A DNA stretch of 64,000 nucleotides from NCBI RefSeq assembly GCF_001905885.1, contig NZ_LIYH01000002.1, positions 177,591 through 241,590 of the forward strand. Reading direction: 5' to 3'. Within the stretch, counting starts at the first letter, position 1, and each line of letters starts with the position of its first letter. Both the position numbers and the translations under genes were made by a program. A model generated the notes under the pieces. It saw only the letters and a list, made by a program, of their open reading frames with translations. It did not search any database and was not told the origin of the DNA. This document shows positions 61,028 through 64,000 of this stretch, in pieces. The stretch is from Streptomyces sp. CB03234. Its GTDB lineage: Bacteria > Actinomycetota > Actinomycetes > Streptomycetales > Streptomycetaceae.

Positions 61028-62120
61028 CGAACCCCTCGTCCTCGGCATCGAGACCTCCTGCGACGAGACCGGCGTCGGCATCGTCCGGGGCACGACCCTG
61101 CTCGCGGACGCCGTCGCGTCGAGCGTGGACACGCATGCCCGGTACGGCGGCGTCGTGCCCGAGATCGCCTCCCGCGCGCACCTGGAGGCGATGGTCCCGA
61201 CCATCGAACGCGCCCTGAAGCAGGCCGGCGTCTCCGCCCGCGACCTCGACGGCATCGCCGTCACCGCCGGCCCGGGCCTCGCGGGCGCGCTGCTCGTCGG
61301 CGTCTCGGCGGCGAAGGCGTACGCGTACGCGCTGAACAAGCCGCTGTACGGCGTGAACCACCTCGCCTCCCACATCTGCGTCGACCAGCTGGAGCACGGG
61401 CCGCTGCCCGAGCCGACGATGGCGCTGCTGGTGTCCGGCGGCCACTCGTCGCTGCTGCTCGCGCCGGACATCACCTCCGACGTACGGCCGATGGGCGCGA
61501 CGATCGACGACGCGGCGGGCGAGGCGTTCGACAAGATCGCCCGCGTGCTGGACCTGGGGTTCCCCGGCGGGCCGGTGATCGACCGGCTGGCGAAGGAGGG
61601 GAACCCGGACGCGATCGCGTTCCCGCGCGGGCTGAGCGGACCACGGGACCCGGCGTACGACTTCTCCTTCTCCGGGCTGAAGACCTCGGTCGCCCGCTGG
61701 ATCGAGGCCAAGCGCGCGGCGGGCGAGGAGGTTCCGGTACGGGACGTGGCGGCGTCGTTCCAGGAGGCGGTCGTCGACGTCCTGACCCGCAAGGCCGTAC
61801 GGGCCTGCAAGGACCAGGGCGTGGACCACCTGATGATCGGCGGCGGCGTGGCCGCCAACTCGCGGCTGCGGGCGCTGGCGGAGGAGCGGTGCGAGCGCGC
61901 CGGCATCCGGCTGCGTGTGCCGCGCCCCGGGCTGTGCACGGACAACGGCGCGATGGTCGCGGCGCTCGGGGCGGAGATGGTGGCCCGCAACCGGCCGGCC
62001 TCGGACCTGGAGCTGTCGGCGGACTCGTCCCTCCCGGTCACCGACCCGCACGTGCCGGGCAACCACGACCACGACCACGACCACGTGCACGAGGTCAGCA
62101 AGGACAACCTCTACTCATGA
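61020..62120 (+). CDS. tsaD: tRNA t6A threonylcarbamoyltransferase TsaD
   Basis: The 366-residue protein has [14 protein letters not shown] at the start, the metal-binding NHLASHI histidines and [10 protein letters not shown]. It transfers threonylcarbamoyl to A37 of tRNAs. The C-terminus has a histidine/aspartate-rich tail ([11 protein letters not shown]) not typical of the family core. Its stop overlaps the next start by 4 nt. Confidence 0.96.
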   Translation: MADEPLVLGIETSCDETGVGIVRGTTLLADAVASSVDTHARYGGVVPEIASRAHLEAMVPTIERALKQAGVSARDLDGIAVTAGPGLAGALLVGVSAAKAYAYALNKPLYGVNHLASHICVDQLEHGPLPEPTMALLVSGGHSSLLLAPDITSDVRPMGATIDDAAGEAFDKIARVLDLGFPGGPVIDRLAKEGNPDAIAFPRGLSGPRDPAYDFSFSGLKTSVARWIEAKRAAGEEVPVRDVAASFQEAVVDVLTRKAVRACKDQGVDHLMIGGGVAANSRLRALAEERCERAGIRLRVPRPGLCTDNGAMVAALGAEMVARNRPASDLELSADSSLPVTDPHVPGNHDHDHDHVHEVSKDNLYS

Positions 62121-62374
62121 CGGTGGTCACCCTGATGTGGGAGGCCCGCGCGGCGGACGGCCGGGGCGGCGAGCTGCTGGCCTGGGCCCGTGCCCAGGAG
62201 CTGGCCACGGCGCCGGTGCGCCGTGAGACCTTCACGGCCCCCGGCGACCGGGTCCTGGTCCTGACCTGGTGGAACGCCCCCCTGGACGCGGACCTTCCCG
62301 AACTGCCCGAACCCTCCCCGGAGCTGGTGACCCGCCCCGTGCACCGCTGGCGTTTCGAGTCGCACGGGACGTGA
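62117..62374 (+). CDS. Small conserved protein of unknown function
   Basis: The 85-residue protein ([21 protein letters not shown]) starts at ATG 62117, overlapping tsaD (ATGA). It is a small alpha/beta protein, perhaps of the dimeric ferredoxin-like monooxygenase type, but no catalytic residue is identified. Coupling to tsaD suggests co-expression. Confidence 0.75.
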   Translation: MTVVTLMWEARAADGRGGELLAWARAQELATAPVRRETFTAPGDRVLVLTWWNAPLDADLPELPEPSPELVTRPVHRWRFESHGT

Positions 62375-62393
62375 GAGACGTGAGCGGCCCGCC

Positions 62394-63056
62394 TCAGGCC
62401 GGCCGGGTGCGGTGGTGCTCGGCCATGTGCGCCTGGCCGAGTTCGACGACGATCTCCAGGGTGGCCGTGGTGGCGGCGGGGGCGTACGCGCGGAAGGCGG
62501 TGGCGAAGGCCGCCGACCGCGCGCACAGCGCGAGGGCCTGCACGGCCTGGGTGACGATCGGCACCAGCTCGCGGTCGCACCACGGGTGTTCGCCGTCGAT
62601 GCGTTCCCGGAAGGCGCTGTCGAACGAGGCGTGCTCGTCGAGGTAGGCCCACAGGTCCAGGTCCCGCAGCAGCGGGAACCTGGCCTCCGCCTCCCACCCG
62701 GCCAGGGGCACCGCGTCGTAGTCCGGCTCGCCCTCGCGGTCGGCGAGGCGCAGCAGCAGGGCCAGCTCCGTCATGAACTCGGGTACGGTCCTGTCGCCGG
62801 CGGCGGCGGTCCACACGGCGCGGGCGGCCGGCGGACAGCTGTCGAAGAAGGCGTCGGTGAACGTCACCGCCATGTAGTCGAGTTGCGAGGCGAGCGGCTG
62901 CAAGGGGTGGCGCCAGTGCGGGTCCCAGTGCTCGGTCAGCAGGATCCGGTTGAGTCGCAGCACCTCCCACTCCAGGGCGTCGCCGGGGCCGGCGGCCAGA
63001 CCGACCAGCTGGAAGAGCGGGCCGCTGGTGAATATCCCCTCGGGGTGCAGTGCCAT
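62394..63056 (-). CDS. Unrecognised helical protein
   Basis: The 220-residue protein (MALHPEGIFTSGPLFQLVGLAAG) is mostly helical, Trp- and Leu-rich, without signal or membrane segment. I do not recognise a family. Its end is 19 nt from the convergent small gene, and its start follows the methyltransferase gene by 13 nt, so it may be cotranscribed with that gene. Confidence 0.65.
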   Translation of the reverse strand: MALHPEGIFTSGPLFQLVGLAAGPGDALEWEVLRLNRILLTEHWDPHWRHPLQPLASQLDYMAVTFTDAFFDSCPPAARAVWTAAAGDRTVPEFMTELALLLRLADREGEPDYDAVPLAGWEAEARFPLLRDLDLWAYLDEHASFDSAFRERIDGEHPWCDRELVPIVTQAVQALALCARSAAFATAFRAYAPAATTATLEIVVELGQAHMAEHHRTRPA

Positions 63057-63069
63057 CGTCGTGACCGCC

Positions 63070-64000
63070 CTACCGCACGGGCCGGCCGAGCAGCATCGTC
63101 GGCGCCCCCGCCACCCGGGTCAGGAACACCGTGGCCGCGTTCGGGCCCTTGGGCTTGAGCTTGCGGCGCAGTTCCTCCGGCTCGACCGCCGAGCCGCGCT
63201 TCTTCACCGTCAGGGTGCCGACTTCCCGTTCGCGCAGCAGGGCTTTGAGCTTCTTGAGGCTGAAGGGCAGCTCGTCGGTGATCTCGTACGCGGTGGCGTA
63301 CGGCGTGGGGCGCGGCTCGTCCGCCGTGATGTACGCGATCGTCTCGTCGACCAGGCCGCCGCCGATCTCCTCGGCGACCTCCGCGACCAGGTGCGCGCGG
63401 ATGACGGCGCCGTCCGGCTCGTACAGGAAGCGGCCGACGGGGCGGACGGGCGGGTTGGGCAGGCCCCGGCCGGTGAGGGTGTGCGGGCCGGGCAGGAGGG
63501 TGGCGGTGATCGTGCCGGGGCGGGTGCCGAACCACAGCACCGCCTCCTTCACGTCGCCGCCGTCGGAGACCCACTCCGCCTCGGCCTCCGGCGGGATCGT
63601 CTCGTGGGGGATGCCGGGGGCGATCTTCAGCGCGGCGTGCGGGGCCTTGCGGGCCGCGTCGATCGCCCAGGAGAGGGGCGGGGAGTACGCCTCCGGGTCG
63701 AACACGCGCCCCCGGCCGCCGCGCCGTGCCGGGTCGACGAAGACCGCGTCGTACGGGGAGGTGTCGACCTCCGTCACGTCCGTGCAGCGCACCTCGATCA
63801 GGTCCGCCAGGCCCAGCGCGGCGGCGTTCGCGCGGGCGGCCTCGGCCGTCAGCGGGTCGCGGTCGACGGCGAGGACCCGGATGCCGGCGCGGGCGAGCGC
63901 GATCGCGTCGCCGCCGATCCCGCCGCACAGGTCGGCGACGCTGCGTACGCCGAGGCGGGCGAAGGCGGCGGCGCGGTGCTCGGCGACCGGCCTGCGGGTG
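63070..64000 (-). CDS. THUMP-like class I SAM methyltransferase, 5' end outside
   Basis: The frame stays open to the window end, so the N-terminus is missing. The visible part has the SAM-binding GGIGGDAIALARAGIRVLAVD (split over residues), the motif IV DAVFVDPARRGGRGRVFDP and a C-terminal domain with VKKRGSAVEPEELRRKLKPKG, typical of the THUMP-like family. It probably modifies RNA, but the target is unknown. A shorter ATG frame from 63792 is not the true start. Confidence 0.85.
   Translation of the reverse strand, partial: TRRPVAEHRAAAFARLGVRSVADLCGGIGGDAIALARAGIRVLAVDRDPLTAEAARANAAALGLADLIEVRCTDVTEVDTSPYDAVFVDPARRGGRGRVFDPEAYSPPLSWAIDAARKAPHAALKIAPGIPHETIPPEAEAEWVSDGGDVKEAVLWFGTRPGTITATLLPGPHTLTGRGLPNPPVRPVGRFLYEPDGAVIRAHLVAEVAEEIGGGLVDETIAYITADEPRPTPYATAYEITDELPFSLKKLKALLREREVGTLTVKKRGSAVEPEELRRKLKPKGPNAATVFLTRVAGAPTMLLGRPVR

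Overview
The window is high-GC actinobacterial chromosome, almost certainly from a Streptomyces. The evidence is the uniformly high third-position GC, the frequent GTG starts, and the gene order: the str operon (rpsL-rpsG-fusA-tuf), S10-spc-alpha clusters, truA, rplM-rpsI, glmM, coaA, glmS, acpS, nnr, alr and tsaE/tsaB/rimI/tsaD. This is the core Streptomyces translation and cell-wall region. No rRNA, tRNA, CRISPR array, intact insertion sequence or prophage was seen.

Layout. (1) 1-6328, minus strand: an accessory operon upstream of the str operon. Read 5' to 3' it holds a Crp/Fnr regulator with a TTA codon, a class III nucleotidyl-cyclase-like protein, a large STAND/HEAT-like protein, an SPFH/band-7-like protein with a proline-rich tail, a membrane protein matching the Pycsar TM-effector family (DUF5706/PycTM), and a proline-rich protein cut by the window edge. 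The genes overlap by 4 nt or are closely spaced, and a CRP-type palindrome precedes the cyclase. This is the best candidate for an undescribed system: a cyclic-nucleotide-centred conflict or stress module. (2) 6466-11113: the str operon with its promoter, leader hairpin and terminator. (3) 11117-18324, mostly minus strand: a variable block with a degraded ORF, a secreted PIG-L deacetylase, a small lipoprotein, an Rpn-like nuclease, a glycoside-hydrolase-like protein and an MJ1316-2H phosphoesterase fusion. (4) 18325-20005: a non-coding island made of about 460-bp inverted arms, inner 95-bp direct repeats and an 87-bp tandem repeat. (5) 20006-23397: a flavin monooxygenase divergent from a GntR-TetR fusion regulator, then a membrane-anchored protein. 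(6) 23449-40578: the S10, spc and alpha ribosomal clusters, including secY, adk, map, infA, rpmJ and rpoA. (7) 40654-45757: truA, an anchored protein, an ABC-F ATPase and a membrane Ser/Thr kinase. (8) 45808-64000: rplM-rpsI, glmM, coaA, an ABC exporter, glmS, acpS, nnr, alr, a hydrolase, the t6A genes tsaE, tsaB and tsaD with rimI, an L,D-transpeptidase-like protein lacking its cysteine, and a THUMP-like methyltransferase cut by the window end.

How the genes work together. Regions 2, 6 and part of 8 build ribosomes, RNA polymerase alpha, the Sec channel, N-terminal processing and translation initiation. glmM and glmS make UDP-GlcNAc precursor, alr makes D-alanine for peptidoglycan, and coaA with acpS supplies CoA and activates acyl carrier proteins. 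tsaB, tsaD and tsaE make t6A on tRNA. The accessory blocks show the hallmarks of variable Streptomyces loci: regulators beside their targets, repeats, and a rare TTA codon.
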